Of a DNA stretch of 64,000 nucleotides, positions 1 through 10,885 are shown in pieces. The translations under genes and the position numbers were made by a program. Source of the DNA: Sphingomonadales bacterium UBA2683 (lineage in GTDB: Bacteria; Pseudomonadota; Alphaproteobacteria; Sphingomonadales; Sphingomonadaceae); the NCBI GenBank assembly GCA_002354635.1, contig DELZ01000002.1:248001-312000 (forward strand), in the 5' to 3' direction. The notes under the pieces were generated by a model. The model had not been told where the DNA came from, made no database searches, and saw nothing but the letters and a program-made list of their open reading frames with translations. Positions within the stretch are counted from its first letter, which is position 1, and each line of letters opens with the position of its first letter.

Positions 1-7
1 AGACCCG

Positions 8-24
8 CCGTCCTTCGGGGACGG
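8..24. terminator. short GC hairpin at window edge
   Basis: CCGTCC and GGACGG flank a TTCGG loop. It may terminate a gene lying left of the window. There is no clear T-run on either side. The rest of positions 1-184 shows no convincing gene. Confidence 0.25.
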
Positions 25-184
25 TGGCGCTATCAATCGGTCGAGCAGGCTTTCTTTTACGTAAAAGGCGATTCAACATGATAATAACAAATTTGTTTTG
101 AGAAACCGGGTTTCAAGGGTGAAGGATGATATTTTCGTTTCGGCGATCAATAGCTCGGGCAGTCTGAACGGCTGCTGAGAGTGG

Positions 185-1366
185 TCAGCTTTCTACGGAA
201 AAACTCAGGCCGGCCTTGCTCTCGAGGCGTTTGACCAGTTTTTTGCCCATCAGCGCGCCGGCGGTCCAGATTCCGCCAGCCTTTTTGATCTTGTCCTGGG
301 CCAGGCAGAGCGCTGCTTCCGCAATCATCTTCGACGTCGAGCCGTAGCCGGGATCCTTGTCTCCTTTCACACAGAGACTGGCTGTTTCGCCGTCTGCGGT
401 CTCACCGATAAAGACAATATCATAGCTGCCGTTTTCGCGCTGCTCCTTGGTCGGTCCCTCGCCAGGCTTGGGCGTATCCTCGCCGGCAAACGGATTGGCC
501 TTGGCGACCATCTCGGCAGCCTGCTTGCCAAGATCGCCCGGGCTGGTGACGACCATTTCGTCATATTTGAAATCTTCGCCATAGGGAAAATCGAGCAGAA
601 AGTTGGTCCGATGGACGTTTTTCGTGTTGATCGGTGCCATGATGAAAGGGGCGACCCAACTGTCGATCGTCTTGTCATATTTGGGGATCAGCATGTTCGG
701 CTGGTCGGCGCCCTTGAAGCCGGGCGTGAGGCCGAAGCTGCTGCCCAGAATCTTCACGAGCGCGGGGTTTTTGGCCAGCGCCTTCATGGTTGCACCCAGG
801 CTGGCCGCGGTGCCGCCGGAGAAGGTGCCTTCCATCGAGCGCACCCGTCCGCGGATACGACTTGCCGGTTTGCCGAAGCGCTTCTGCATTTCTTTCTGCA
901 GCATCAGGACCCCCAGATCGAAAGGGATGGAATCAAAACCGCAAGAAAAACAGATCTGTGCACCCGATTCTTCAGCCGCCTGCTGATGCTCATCAATCAT
1001 TTCGCGCATCCAGCCGGGTTCACCGCACAGATCGACATAGTGGGTGCCATGCTTGACGCAGGCAGCAACCACTCCGTCGCCATATAATTGGTAGGGACCA
1101 ACGGTCGTCAGCACCACTTTGGTGCGGCTTGCCATCATGTCGATGGAATCCGGGTCGTCGGAGTCGGCTACCACCAGCGGTATATCCTTCGGCGCACCGA
1201 CCAGGTCCCGAACCTCTTCGAGTTTTTTCAGGCTGCGGCCCGCCATCGCCCATTTCGGCGCATCGCCAGACAGGCCGTATTGCTGCGCCATATATTCAGC
1301 GACAAGCCGCCCCGTATAGCCGGTCGAACCATAGATGATGACGTCAAATTCGGGCGCTTCAGACAT
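185..1366 (-). CDS. saccharopine dehydrogenase family oxidoreductase (trans-acting enoyl reductase-like)
   Basis: A 393-residue protein with an N-terminal Rossmann NAD(P)-binding motif (DVIIYGSTGYTGRLVAEY, about residues 8-25), as in saccharopine dehydrogenase-like and mycobacterial trans-acting enoyl reductase proteins. Despite the family name, these proteins are not reliably lysine-pathway enzymes. Many act on lipids or have no known substrate. The length is normal for the family and the ATG is preceded by a GGAG-like site (GGAGCCCCCGAAATG region). It stands alone, 38 bases after the start of dcd on the same strand but downstream of it, so dcd and this gene may be co-transcribed. The family assignment is sound; the substrate is unknown. 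Confidence 0.8.
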   Translation of the reverse strand: MSEAPEFDVIIYGSTGYTGRLVAEYMAQQYGLSGDAPKWAMAGRSLKKLEEVRDLVGAPKDIPLVVADSDDPDSIDMMASRTKVVLTTVGPYQLYGDGVVAACVKHGTHYVDLCGEPGWMREMIDEHQQAAEESGAQICFSCGFDSIPFDLGVLMLQKEMQKRFGKPASRIRGRVRSMEGTFSGGTAASLGATMKALAKNPALVKILGSSFGLTPGFKGADQPNMLIPKYDKTIDSWVAPFIMAPINTKNVHRTNFLLDFPYGEDFKYDEMVVTSPGDLGKQAAEMVAKANPFAGEDTPKPGEGPTKEQRENGSYDIVFIGETADGETASLCVKGDKDPGYGSTSKMIAEAALCLAQDKIKKAGGIWTAGALMGKKLVKRLESKAGLSFSVES

Positions 1367-1404
1367 TTCGGGGGCTCCTGCATTTTATTTGAGCCATATA
1401 TGGC

Positions 1405-1959
1405 CTACAGTTTTGGCAGAGTCACACCTTTTTGCCGCATATATTTCCCCGACCGGTCAGCATAGCTTGTCTCGCAGGGTTCGTTGCCCTTGAGGAACAG
1501 GAACTGGCAAGCCCCCTCATTGGCATAGATTTTGGCGGGCAGGGGGCTGGTGTTGGAAAACTCGAGGGTCACATGTCCCTCCCATTCCGGTTCCAGCGGC
1601 GTAACATTGACGATGATCCCGCAACGGGCATAGGTCGATTTGCCGAGGCAGATCACCAGCACGTCGCGCGGAATCCGGAAATATTCGACCGTACGGGCCA
1701 GGGCAAAGCTGTTCGGCGGGATGATGCAGCAATCGGTCTTGCGGTCGACAAAGCTGTTCTCGGCGAAATTCTTGGGATCGACAATCGCGTTGTCGACATT
1801 GGTGAAAATCTTGAATTCATCCGATACCCTGGCATCATAGCCATAGGATGACAGGCCATAGCTGATGCTGCCTTCGCGTTTCTGGCCCTCGACAAAGGGT
1901 TCGATCATGCCGGAATGTTTCGCTTCGTTGCGAATCCAGCGGTCGGATAAAATGCTCAT
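1405..1959 (-). CDS. dcd: dCTP deaminase
   Basis: A 184-residue protein matching dCTP deaminase over its full length. It deaminates dCTP to dUTP, feeding thymidylate synthesis in the cytosol. Characteristic stretches are visible: MSILSDRWIRNEA at the N-terminus, GKSTYARCGIIVNVTPLEP (the trimer/active-site segment with the catalytic Glu nearby in EWEGHVTLE) and a C-terminal KGNEPCETSYADRSGKY segment that folds over the nucleotide. The family is usually about 184-190 residues, so the gene is intact. It lies 19 bases downstream of the GH25 gene end on the same strand, suggesting a transcription unit UPF0262 - GH25 - dcd. Confidence 0.95.
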   Translation of the reverse strand: MSILSDRWIRNEAKHSGMIEPFVEGQKREGSISYGLSSYGYDARVSDEFKIFTNVDNAIVDPKNFAENSFVDRKTDCCIIPPNSFALARTVEYFRIPRDVLVICLGKSTYARCGIIVNVTPLEPEWEGHVTLEFSNTSPLPAKIYANEGACQFLFLKGNEPCETSYADRSGKYMRQKGVTLPKL

Positions 1960-1978
1960 ACGGGTTTCCTGTCGGTGA

Positions 1979-2644
1979 TCATGGTCGCACTACGTTCCAG
2001 TTTATCGGCCCGTCAACCCCGCTGATCCGTCGCATGTCGGATGCACGCCACATCACCCAGGGCTTTGTGGCATAGTCGGGCGGGAAAAAATTGGCTTCGA
2101 GCCAGAAGGTCCGGTCGATACCGCTGCTGATATTGTAAAGTTCCTCGAATTCGCGCGACACTTCTATGATCGCCGGCTTGCCGCTGTGGGACTCGATCTG
2201 GTTCAGAAAGGTGTTGAGTTCGCTCAGCACCAGCGCCCGCCCGGGACGGTCGCCGCAACCATTGTCAAAAGCGAGGCGGATGGCAGGCGGCAGCATATTT
2301 TCCGCGCGCGGGACGGTGGTAACAAATATCGTCGCCTGGTCGGTGGCCAGCCGACAGAGAGAATAGTTGTGAAACGCACCATAGCGGATGCCCGCCTCCC
2401 TGGCGCCTTCGATATTGGCGGTAAAGTTCCGGTCCCGTTTCTCCGCACCTTCGGTGGCCCGGATATAGGCAAAATCGACACCGGTCGCGCCGGCAACATG
2501 CCAGGTGATCTCGCCATTGCTGTCATCGACGGAAATGCCCTGCACCGGATATTGGTCGCGGGACGGTGCCCAGCTCACCGCGATATTGCGAAGCACGAAG
2601 GCGATGACCAGCAACACCACGACAATCATGGCAAGGCTCAGCAT
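1979..2644 (-). CDS. membrane-anchored GH25 family lysozyme
   Basis: A 221-residue protein. Residues 5-19 form a single hydrophobic segment (AMIVVVLLVIAFVL) that anchors or exports it. The rest is a glycosyl hydrolase family 25 fold, recognisable from GISVDDSNGEITWH (the strand-1 Asp region) and VDFAYIRATEG (the family's YIKATEG motif with the catalytic acid). Its role would be peptidoglycan muramidase activity in the periplasm. The ATG at 2644 is chosen. A TTG at 2707 that overlaps the UPF0262 stop codon (TTGA) would add 21 residues and is also possible. It sits in one direction between UPF0262 and dcd. Confidence 0.8.
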   Translation of the reverse strand: MLSLAMIVVVLLVIAFVLRNIAVSWAPSRDQYPVQGISVDDSNGEITWHVAGATGVDFAYIRATEGAEKRDRNFTANIEGAREAGIRYGAFHNYSLCRLATDQATIFVTTVPRAENMLPPAIRLAFDNGCGDRPGRALVLSELNTFLNQIESHSGKPAIIEVSREFEELYNISSGIDRTFWLEANFFPPDYATKPWVMWRASDMRRISGVDGPINWNVVRP

Positions 2645-2703
2645 GGTTTTTCTTATTTCTCGATTGGCCACCCGGGTTCCCTGATACGCAGCGGAAGAAT
2701 CAT

Positions 2704-3186
2704 TCAATTCTTGATATGCAATACGCAGATCAAAGTGAAGAGCCGCCGCGCGGTCTTGAAGTCGACATCGATCTTGCCTTCCAGCCGCTCGACCAGCAGT
2801 TCCGCGCCCTGATCGTGAACGCCGCGCCGGGCCATGTCGATGGTTTCGATCTCGGCAGCGCTGGCCTTGCGGATTGCCTGGTAGTAGCTGTCGCAAATCG
2901 CGAAATAATCCCGGATAGGTCGCCGGAAGCGGCCCAGAGCGAGTATCAGCGTCTCCAGCGGTTCGCCATTTTCCCGGCCGATGGAGATGACCAGCCGGCC
3001 TTCCTGAACGCTCAGGCGGAGCTGATAGGGGCCGGCATAGCCATCCTCGTGCTGTTTGAGCGGCTTGAAATAATTTTCCTCGATCAGATCGAAGATCGCG
3101 ATCCGCCGTTCCTGCTCGATATCGGCATTGCGCCACAAAATCGTGGCTTCATCGAGTTCGACAGATATGATGCGCGGATCGGACAT
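2704..3186 (-). CDS. UPF0262 family protein
   Basis: A 160-residue protein (begins MSDPRIISVELDEATI) matching the alphaproteobacterial UPF0262 family in length and in the charged central region (LGRFRRPIRDYFAICDSYYQAI, about residues 84-105). The biochemical function is unknown. The reading frame stays open upstream far into the antisense of dnaB, but the family start is the ATG at 3186. Divergently transcribed from dnaB, with 150 bases between them that must hold both promoters. The stop overlaps the alternative TTG start of the lysozyme gene. Confidence 0.85.
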   Translation of the reverse strand: MSDPRIISVELDEATILWRNADIEQERRIAIFDLIEENYFKPLKQHEDGYAGPYQLRLSVQEGRLVISIGRENGEPLETLILALGRFRRPIRDYFAICDSYYQAIRKASAAEIETIDMARRGVHDQGAELLVERLEGKIDVDFKTARRLFTLICVLHIKN

Positions 3187-3336
3187 TGCGCCCTGTTGCC
3201 GCAGCGCCGGTCTCAGGACAAGGGTTTTTGCAGCGCAGCATGCCGCAGCATATTGTCCACAGGTCTGTCCCCGGAACATTTTCAGTTTTTTCGCGGGACC
3301 TCTTGCCGAGAATCGATTCAAAGTCGATGAAGAGCC

Positions 3337-4836
3337 ATGGCCGAATTGATGCGTTTCCAGAATGACGAGAGTGAAGGACAGCGGCTGCCGCGCAATGTCG
3401 AGGCCGAGGCAACGTTTCTTGGCGCGCTGCTGATCGACAACCGGGTTGCGGAAGACGTGCAGATTCGCTTGCGGCCCGAACATTTTTACGAACCGCTGCA
3501 CGGCAGGATTTACGAACAGGCGCTGAAGCTGCTCGACAAGAATATGGTGGTCACCCCGGTGACGCTGAAACCCTATTTCGAATCGGATGAAGCGATGCGG
3601 GCATTGGGTGGTCCGTCCTATCTGGCCAAATTGACCGGCGACGGTGCCGGGCTGATCGGTGCCCGCGATTTTGCCAACCAGATTTATGATCTGGCGCTGC
3701 TGCGCGAACTGGTCAGCGTCGGGCGGACGCTTGTCGAAAGCGCGCTGGATACCAGCGAGACCGTCGATCCGAAGGAGCAGATCGAGGAAGCGGAAACCGC
3801 GCTTTACCGCGTATCGGAAGGCGAGGCCCAGGAAGGCGGCGTCCGGTCCTTCCTGCAGGCTTCCACCGAAGCGCTGAACAATGTCGAGCGGGCCTTCAAC
3901 AGCGGCGGCAAGGTGTCCGGCATCACCACCGGCCTCACCGATGTCAACGCCAAAATGGGCGGTTTGCACCGGAGCGATCTGCTCATTCTTGCCGGCCGTC
4001 CCGGCATGGGCAAGACGTCGCTCGCCACCAATATCGCCTTCAACGCGGCCAATCGCTATCGCCGCGATATGGAAGACGGAATTGCACCGGAAGATTCGCT
4101 GGGAGCGAAGACCGCCTTTTTCAGCCTCGAAATGTCGGCCGATCAGCTGGCCACCAGAATATTGTCGGAGCAGGCCGAGATCAGTTCCGAAAAACTGCGC
4201 ATGGGTTCGATCAGCCGGGACGAAATGCACCGGCTAGCGATGGCATCCCGCGAATTGCAGGACCTGCCCCTGTTCATCGACGACACGCCCGCGCTAACCA
4301 TCGCGGCCTTGCGGACGCGCGCACGCCGGCTGCAGCGGCGCCAGGGTATCGGGTTGATCGTGGTCGATTATCTCCAGCTGCTGCAGGGCTCTGGCCGTGC
4401 CAATGACAATCGTGTCAATGAAATTTCGGAGATCAGCCGGGGCCTGAAGACGCTGGCAAAGGAACTGCAAGTGCCGGTGATGGCGCTTTCACAGTTGAGC
4501 CGGGCGGTGGAAAGCCGCGAAGACAAACGGCCGCAACTGTCGGATCTGCGCGAGTCCGGTTCGATCGAGCAGGATGCGGATATTGTGATGTTCATTTTCC
4601 GCGAGGAATATTATCATCTGGCGATCAAGCCGGATCAGCCCGACGGCAATTCCACACCGGAGCAGATTGCCAAATATTCGGCATGGGAAACCGATCACCA
4701 GAGCAAGGTCAACAAGGCGACGGTGATTGTCGCCAAAAACCGCCAGGGGTCGACCGGCAACATCAACCTCAGCTTCCTCAGCGAATTCACCAAATTCGGC
4801 GATCTGGCCTATGGCGACGGGCCGGAGGAATATTAG
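3337..4836 (+). CDS. dnaB: replicative DNA helicase DnaB
   Basis: A 499-residue hexameric 5'-3' helicase of the replication fork. The N-terminal DnaB domain begins around LPRNVEAEATFLGALLID (residues 15-32). The RecA-like domain carries Walker A GRPGMGKT at residues 220-227, Walker B in GLIVVDYLQLL (about 345-355), and the DLRESGSIEQDADIV stretch near 405-420 typical of DnaB. Length is normal and no intein is present. The start is ATG in CATGGCCGAATTG, with GAAGAG a few bases upstream. This is core-genome content. Confidence 0.96.
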   Translation: MAELMRFQNDESEGQRLPRNVEAEATFLGALLIDNRVAEDVQIRLRPEHFYEPLHGRIYEQALKLLDKNMVVTPVTLKPYFESDEAMRALGGPSYLAKLTGDGAGLIGARDFANQIYDLALLRELVSVGRTLVESALDTSETVDPKEQIEEAETALYRVSEGEAQEGGVRSFLQASTEALNNVERAFNSGGKVSGITTGLTDVNAKMGGLHRSDLLILAGRPGMGKTSLATNIAFNAANRYRRDMEDGIAPEDSLGAKTAFFSLEMSADQLATRILSEQAEISSEKLRMGSISRDEMHRLAMASRELQDLPLFIDDTPALTIAALRTRARRLQRRQGIGLIVVDYLQLLQGSGRANDNRVNEISEISRGLKTLAKELQVPVMALSQLSRAVESREDKRPQLSDLRESGSIEQDADIVMFIFREEYYHLAIKPDQPDGNSTPEQIAKYSAWETDHQSKVNKATVIVAKNRQGSTGNINLSFLSEFTKFGDLAYGDGPEEY

Positions 4837-4859
4837 ACAACTGGGCTTGCCGACCGACC

Positions 4860-5213
4860 TTATTCGAGGGCCTCGAACAATTCTCCCAATTTGTTGCCTT
4901 CAGTTGCAAAATCCGTCGCGCAAGTTTCGGATTCCGTAAGATATAGGTTCTCATCGTCGAAAAAACGACCGATGCGCGACATCAGAAAAGTCTTGTTAGC
5001 ATAGCCTTCTCCGCCGAGCCTGCCGAAATAGTACATGGCGATAGTGAACAGGGAATCTTCATCGGACTCATCCGCAGCTTCCATCAGTAGCATCAGCGAA
5101 ATCAGGCAATCCGCATCAGCTCCCGGATCGCTGACAACGCGATCGTTTGCCTCTGCCATGGCGCCAGTTGCCATTGTGGCGGCGGCAACTACGCCATAAA
5201 TTAAACTTCTCAT
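4860..5213 (-). CDS. small secreted hypothetical protein
   Basis: A 117-residue protein that I do not assign to a family. Residues 1-20 (MRSLIYGVVAAATMATGAMA) look like a Sec signal peptide with an AMA cleavage site. The mature part is acidic (DESDEDS, FDDENLYLTESE) and has two cysteines (about residues 36 and 98) that could form a disulfide. The composition resembles the small periplasmic sphingomonad proteins often found next to core genes. It is convergent with dnaB, with 23 bases between the stops. The ATG at 5213 is preceded by a purine-rich GGGGATATG context. Confidence 0.6.
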   Translation of the reverse strand: MRSLIYGVVAAATMATGAMAEANDRVVSDPGADADCLISLMLLMEAADESDEDSLFTIAMYYFGRLGGEGYANKTFLMSRIGRFFDDENLYLTESETCATDFATEGNKLGELFEALE

Positions 5214-5323
5214 ATCCCCACTCCGATCCGCTTGGTTATGTTGGTAACTATATGGGAATCGGCCTTTATTACAATAGCAACAGATAGGGTGCAGGAGAGA
5301 TATGGGTCTGCCATTGCATTCGG

Positions 5324-6106
5324 CTAGAAAATCGGGTCATTCGCTCCATTGTCATCGGTATCCGGCAAGGGGGTCACATCCTCGTGAATGCCGCATTCGG
5401 ACTTGTCCCATCCACGCCAGCGTCCCGCCCGCGGATCTTCGCCGGGCAGCACCTTGGAGGTGCAGGGAGCACAGCCGACCGAGAGATAGCCTTCCGCTTC
5501 CAGCGGATGGCGCGGCAGATCATGCTCCTCGAAATAGGCTTCGAGATCATCCTTGATCCAGTCGCCCAGCGGATTGATTTTCAGACGACCGTCGTCAATC
5601 TCGAAACGCGGGATATTGTTGCGGGTTACCGACTGGAACGCCTTGCGCCCCGATATCCAGCTGTTGAGACCGGCCTTGGCGCGGGCCAGCGGTTCCACTT
5701 TGCGGATTTCGCAGCAGCCGTCGGGATCGTAGGACCAGCGCAGGCCATTGTCGTCCTTCTCCGCCAATACGGCGGCGTCGGGTTCGACAGTATTGCTGTT
5801 TTTGATGCCCAGCGCTTCGACCAGCGTATCGCGATAAGCCAGCGTTTCCGGAAACATTTTTAGCGTGTCGACAAAGGTCACCGGAATCGTCGGATCGACC
5901 ATGGCGACGAGATGGAGCAACACCGCGCTTTCGGTGCCGAACGACGAGACCACCGCGACGTCACCCAGCTGGCGTTCGTCAAACAGGGCCTTGAGCATCG
6001 TCGAGGTGTCGACGCCTTCGAACCGCTGGTTCAGGGCATCGGCATCCGCCTGCGTGAAATCGGGACGGACATCGATCGTATCTATCTTGCGTGCAGCTTC
6101 ACCCAT
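5324..6106 (-). CDS. cysH: phosphoadenylyl/adenylyl-sulfate reductase
   Basis: A 260-residue protein that reduces activated sulfate to sulfite using thioredoxin. The PAPS-reductase fold shows VVSSFGTESAVLLHL (nucleotide loop). Paired cysteines CCEIRKVEPL and CAPCTSK supply the four ligands of a [4Fe-4S] cluster, the hallmark of plant/bacterial APS reductases rather than E. coli PAPS reductase. ECGIH near the C-terminus carries the catalytic cysteine. The start is placed at MGEAARKID. An upstream in-frame ATG would add 19 residues lying inside the DUF934 gene. The end of DUF934 overlaps this start by 8 bases. Last gene of the sulfur operon. Confidence 0.92.
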   Translation of the reverse strand: MGEAARKIDTIDVRPDFTQADADALNQRFEGVDTSTMLKALFDERQLGDVAVVSSFGTESAVLLHLVAMVDPTIPVTFVDTLKMFPETLAYRDTLVEALGIKNSNTVEPDAAVLAEKDDNGLRWSYDPDGCCEIRKVEPLARAKAGLNSWISGRKAFQSVTRNNIPRFEIDDGRLKINPLGDWIKDDLEAYFEEHDLPRHPLEAEGYLSVGCAPCTSKVLPGEDPRAGRWRGWDKSECGIHEDVTPLPDTDDNGANDPIF

Positions 6107-6516
6107 GACGGAGACTCCAGATTGGGGTGCGCTGATCGGACGTGGCCTGATAGACATGATCATATCGGCTCAGCGCCTCTGCCATCAACTTGGGATTGAT
6201 CGGCGAATCCGGTGCAAAGGCATCGAAGCCGCAGCGATGCAGATAGGCAATCTGATCCACCAGCACATCGCCGCTTGCGCGCAATTCGCCGGTGTAGCCG
6301 GCTTCGCGCAATATCTGCGCAGAGGAATAGCCTCGGCCATCGCCGAACACGGTAAAATCGATTTCAATCAGCGACAGGCGGTCGAGAAAGGGCAGCAGCT
6401 GCCGGGCATCTTCGCCGGCCTCTATGCGCACGGCGGTGGCGTTGGACTGATCCAGGAAGGAATCGAGCGAAACCGCCGGTTCTTCATGAACCTCGTCATC
6501 GCGCAAACGGATTGCA

Positions 6517-6524
<8 letters not shown>
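6099..6524 (-). CDS. DUF934 family protein (sulfite-reductase-associated)
   Basis: A 141-residue protein of the DUF934 family, almost always found between cysI and cysH in proteobacterial sulfur operons, as here. No catalytic motif is evident. The conserved part runs from LIEIDFTVFGDGRGYSSA (about 52-69) through LREAGYTGELRASGDVL. It overlaps cysI by 8 bases upstream and cysH by 8 bases downstream, so the three genes are translationally coupled. A role in sulfite reduction or in electron supply is inferred from context only. Confidence 0.85.
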
Positions 6525-8151
<1,627 letters not shown>

Positions 8152-8152
8152 G

Positions 8153-8449
8153 TCAGATCACCCATTCGCCGGCGTCGGGATCGGCCGGTTTCAATGTCAG
8201 GTCGGGACGAACAGTCGGTCCGAGCGCGCGCACCCGGTCCTTGATATGGCCCGGTCGGGGGCCATCATCCGTCTGTTCGGCGTCGATAATATAGGGGGCG
8301 TTGACCCGGCGTGCGGCTTCCTCGCGGTGCAGGACGGCTTCGCCCTGATCCCCGACATCTGCCGCGTTCTTGACGAAGCGCGACCAGTCGAGGCCGGTCC
8401 ACCAGATCACGTCGCCGGTCTTGAGATCATTTCCGGTCAAAATCTTCAT
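8153..8449 (-). CDS. DUF2849 domain-containing protein
   Basis: A 98-residue protein (MKILTGNDLKTGDVIWWTG at the start) matching DUF2849, a short alphaproteobacterial family located between the uroporphyrinogen methyltransferase and sulfite reductase genes. Function unknown. Its stop lies one base before the cysI start, and its ATG overlaps the end of cobA by 4 bases. The tight coupling suggests a dedicated role in siroheme or sulfite-reductase maturation or regulation; that is inference. Confidence 0.85.
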   Translation of the reverse strand: MKILTGNDLKTGDVIWWTGLDWSRFVKNAADVGDQGEAVLHREEAARRVNAPYIIDAEQTDDGPRPGHIKDRVRALGPTVRPDLTLKPADPDAGEWVI

Positions 8450-9264
8450 GCACCGACTCCCGCCATTTGGGCAAATTCTCGAAACTTGTCTTCGGCATCG
8501 CCGTAGCGGGCGACTTCGCCGACAACGAGCAGGGCCGGGCTGCGCACTTTCTCGCGCCGGACCAGATCACCGAGGTCGGTGAGCAGGGTTCGCAGCGCGC
8601 GAAAATCGCTGCGCGTGCCGTTTTCCAGCACCGCTACCGGCAGATCGGGCGCAGCGCCGTCGGCGATCAGTTTCTCGACAATCGCTTCGGCATTGGCAAC
8701 GCCCATATAGATGACCAGGGTGCGGCCCTTCCCGGCGAGGCCGGACCAGTTCTGGTCAGACAGGCCCTTGCACTGGCCGGCGACAAAGGAAACCGCGCTC
8801 GAGGCATCCCGATGGGTCAGCGGCATCCGGGCCTGTGCGGCGCAACCGAGGGCGGCGCTGATCCCGGGCACAACTTCCACCGCGACGCCCGCTGCGACGC
8901 AATCGTCGGCTTCTTCACCGCCGCGTCCGAAAATGAAGGGGTCGCCGCCTTTCAGCCGCACCACGACACCGCCCTTGGCCGCTTCGCGGACCAGAATCTG
9001 GTTGATCTGGTCCTGCGGCACACTGTGCAGGGAGCGCTTCTTGGCGACCGAAATCAGGCGCGCCGATGGCGAGGCCAGATCCAGTATTCCCTGGCTTACG
9101 AGACCGTCGTGAACGATCACGTCGGCGCGTTCCAGCAGCCTTGCCGCTTTCAGGGTCAGCAATTCCGGATCACCGGGACCGGCACCCACCAGATGGACCT
9201 TGCCCGCCGTGGCAGTCTCGTTTGATATATTTTCCATGCATCCGATATGCGCGTATCGCACCAC
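8446..9264 (-). CDS. cobA: uroporphyrinogen-III C-methyltransferase
   Basis: A 272-residue SAM-dependent methyltransferase that converts uroporphyrinogen III to precorrin-2, the first committed step to siroheme, the cofactor of CysI. The motifs are the SUMT set: VHLVGAGPGDPELLTLKA (about 23-40), VVRLKGGDPFIFGRGGEE and VVPGISAALGCAA. It lacks the CysG N-terminal dehydrogenase/ferrochelatase domain, so those steps must come from elsewhere. First gene of the sulfur operon. The 39-base gap from astD could hold a separate promoter. Confidence 0.92.
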   Translation of the reverse strand: MVRYAHIGCMENISNETATAGKVHLVGAGPGDPELLTLKAARLLERADVIVHDGLVSQGILDLASPSARLISVAKKRSLHSVPQDQINQILVREAAKGGVVVRLKGGDPFIFGRGGEEADDCVAAGVAVEVVPGISAALGCAAQARMPLTHRDASSAVSFVAGQCKGLSDQNWSGLAGKGRTLVIYMGVANAEAIVEKLIADGAAPDLPVAVLENGTRSDFRALRTLLTDLGDLVRREKVRSPALLVVGEVARYGDAEDKFREFAQMAGVGA

Positions 9265-9303
9265 ATGTTCAAAACAGAAGTTTTTGGGGACGCCTAAGCT
9301 TAG

Positions 9304-10749
9304 CTATTTTGCGGGAGCGGACTCCTCGTCTCCGCCAGCATTTTCGTCTTTCAGGCCGACGCCGATCGAGGCGCGGGCCTGCTCGGCCTCCATCGAGACG
9401 ACCGGATAGGCACAATAGTCGGCCGCATAATAGGCGCTGGGCCGATGATTGCCGGACAGGCCGATGCCGCCAAAGGGGGCTTCGGAGGACGCGCCGACGG
9501 TCATCTTGTTCCAGTTGACGATACCGGCGCGGCTGTTTGCCCAATATTGGTCATATTGCTGGGGAGTACCGCCGATCAGCGCCGACGACAGCCCGTAGCG
9601 GGTATTATTGGCTTCCGCGATCGCTTGCTCGAAGTCGGCGACACGGACAACCTGCAGGATCGGTCCGAACAGCTCGATATCGGGTCGTTCGTCGAGATCG
9701 GTTACATCGATAATCCCCGGCGTCAGAAAGGGTCGGCCCGCAACCGGGTTCGCCATATGTTTGATCGGCTTGCCGCCATGGCTCATCAGCGCCAGGAAGC
9801 TTTCGGTGAGGCCATCCGCCGTTTCATTGTCGATCACCGGACCCATGAACGGTGCAGGCGAGGCAAACGGCTCGTCGATGATCAGGCGGTCTGCAATATG
9901 CTTCACCTCGCGAATAATCCGGTCATAGAGCGCATCCTTGACAATCAGGCGGCTCGCGGCCGAGCAACGCTGGCCGGCGCTCAGAAAGGCCGACTGCACG
10001 ATCAGCACGGCGGCGCTGTGAATATCGTCGGTGTCCCAGGCAATGATCGGATTGTTGCCGCCCATCTCCAGAGCCAGTATCTTGTCGGGGCGGGTAGCGA
10101 ACTGGCGGTTGAGTGCAATGCCGGTGCGCGCGGATCCCGTGAACAGCACACCATCCAGGCCTTCGTTGCTGGTCAGCTGCTTGCCGGTCTCGGGACCACC
10201 GTGCAATATATTGACAACTCCGGGAGGAAAACCTGCCTTTTCAAACGCATCCACCAGATATTGACCAACCGCCGGCGTTTTTTCCGACGGCTTGAAAACG
10301 ATCGTATTGCCGGCGATCAGGGCCGGGACGATATGGCCGTTGGGCAGATGCGCGGGGAAATTATAGGGGCCGAGCACCGCCAGAACGCCATGCGGCTTGT
10401 GGCGCAACGCCGCCCGCATATTGGGCGCACTGGGCAGCTGGCGTTGCGGTGTTCTCTCGGCAAAGGCATTGACCGAGATATCCACCTTCTTGACCACCGA
10501 TTCCACCTCGGTCCGGGCTTCCCAAAGCGGCTTGCCGGTCTCGCGCGCGATCAGCTCGGCCAGCTCTTCGGCACCCGCCTTTATGCGATTGGAATAGCGG
10601 CGCACAGCCTCGATGCGCTTGATCAGCGCCGTCGCAGCCCAACCGGGCCAGGCTTCGCGCGCGCTGGCGACCACCGCATCTGCGTCGCCGCTCGTGCCGG
10701 TCCACAATGTGGCGCCGGTTGCTGGTTCGATGGAAATCAGGTCGCTCAA
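9304..10749 (-). CDS. astD: succinylglutamate-semialdehyde dehydrogenase
   Basis: A 481-residue aldehyde dehydrogenase. The nucleophile is in SAGQRCSAASR (about 245-255) and the general base in LALEMGGNNPII (about 210). The C-terminal FGGIGLSGNHRPSAYYAADY is characteristic of AstD, which oxidises N-succinylglutamate semialdehyde in the AST arginine pathway. No other ast gene is adjacent, so the pathway link rests on sequence alone. The protein has a short low-complexity C-terminal extension (DENAGGDEESAPAK). Confidence 0.88.
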   Translation of the reverse strand: MSDLISIEPATGATLWTGTSGDADAVVASAREAWPGWAATALIKRIEAVRRYSNRIKAGAEELAELIARETGKPLWEARTEVESVVKKVDISVNAFAERTPQRQLPSAPNMRAALRHKPHGVLAVLGPYNFPAHLPNGHIVPALIAGNTIVFKPSEKTPAVGQYLVDAFEKAGFPPGVVNILHGGPETGKQLTSNEGLDGVLFTGSARTGIALNRQFATRPDKILALEMGGNNPIIAWDTDDIHSAAVLIVQSAFLSAGQRCSAASRLIVKDALYDRIIREVKHIADRLIIDEPFASPAPFMGPVIDNETADGLTESFLALMSHGGKPIKHMANPVAGRPFLTPGIIDVTDLDERPDIELFGPILQVVRVADFEQAIAEANNTRYGLSSALIGGTPQQYDQYWANSRAGIVNWNKMTVGASSEAPFGGIGLSGNHRPSAYYAADYCAYPVVSMEAEQARASIGVGLKDENAGGDEESAPAK

Positions 10750-10885
10750 ATTAGCCTCGGTTTTCTATGCACTTATTCTGTATAATCGCTATATGGCACA
10801 TCTGTCACGAAAGACCATAGCGCTTAAAAATACGGCAGGCTTGCGGGGATTTCTGCGCTACGGATTGTCAGCGGACAGGTGCACG

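Noticed and set aside
3187..4230. N-terminal extension of the UPF0262 gene
   Set aside because: Lies antisense to dnaB; the UPF0262 family start is at 3186.
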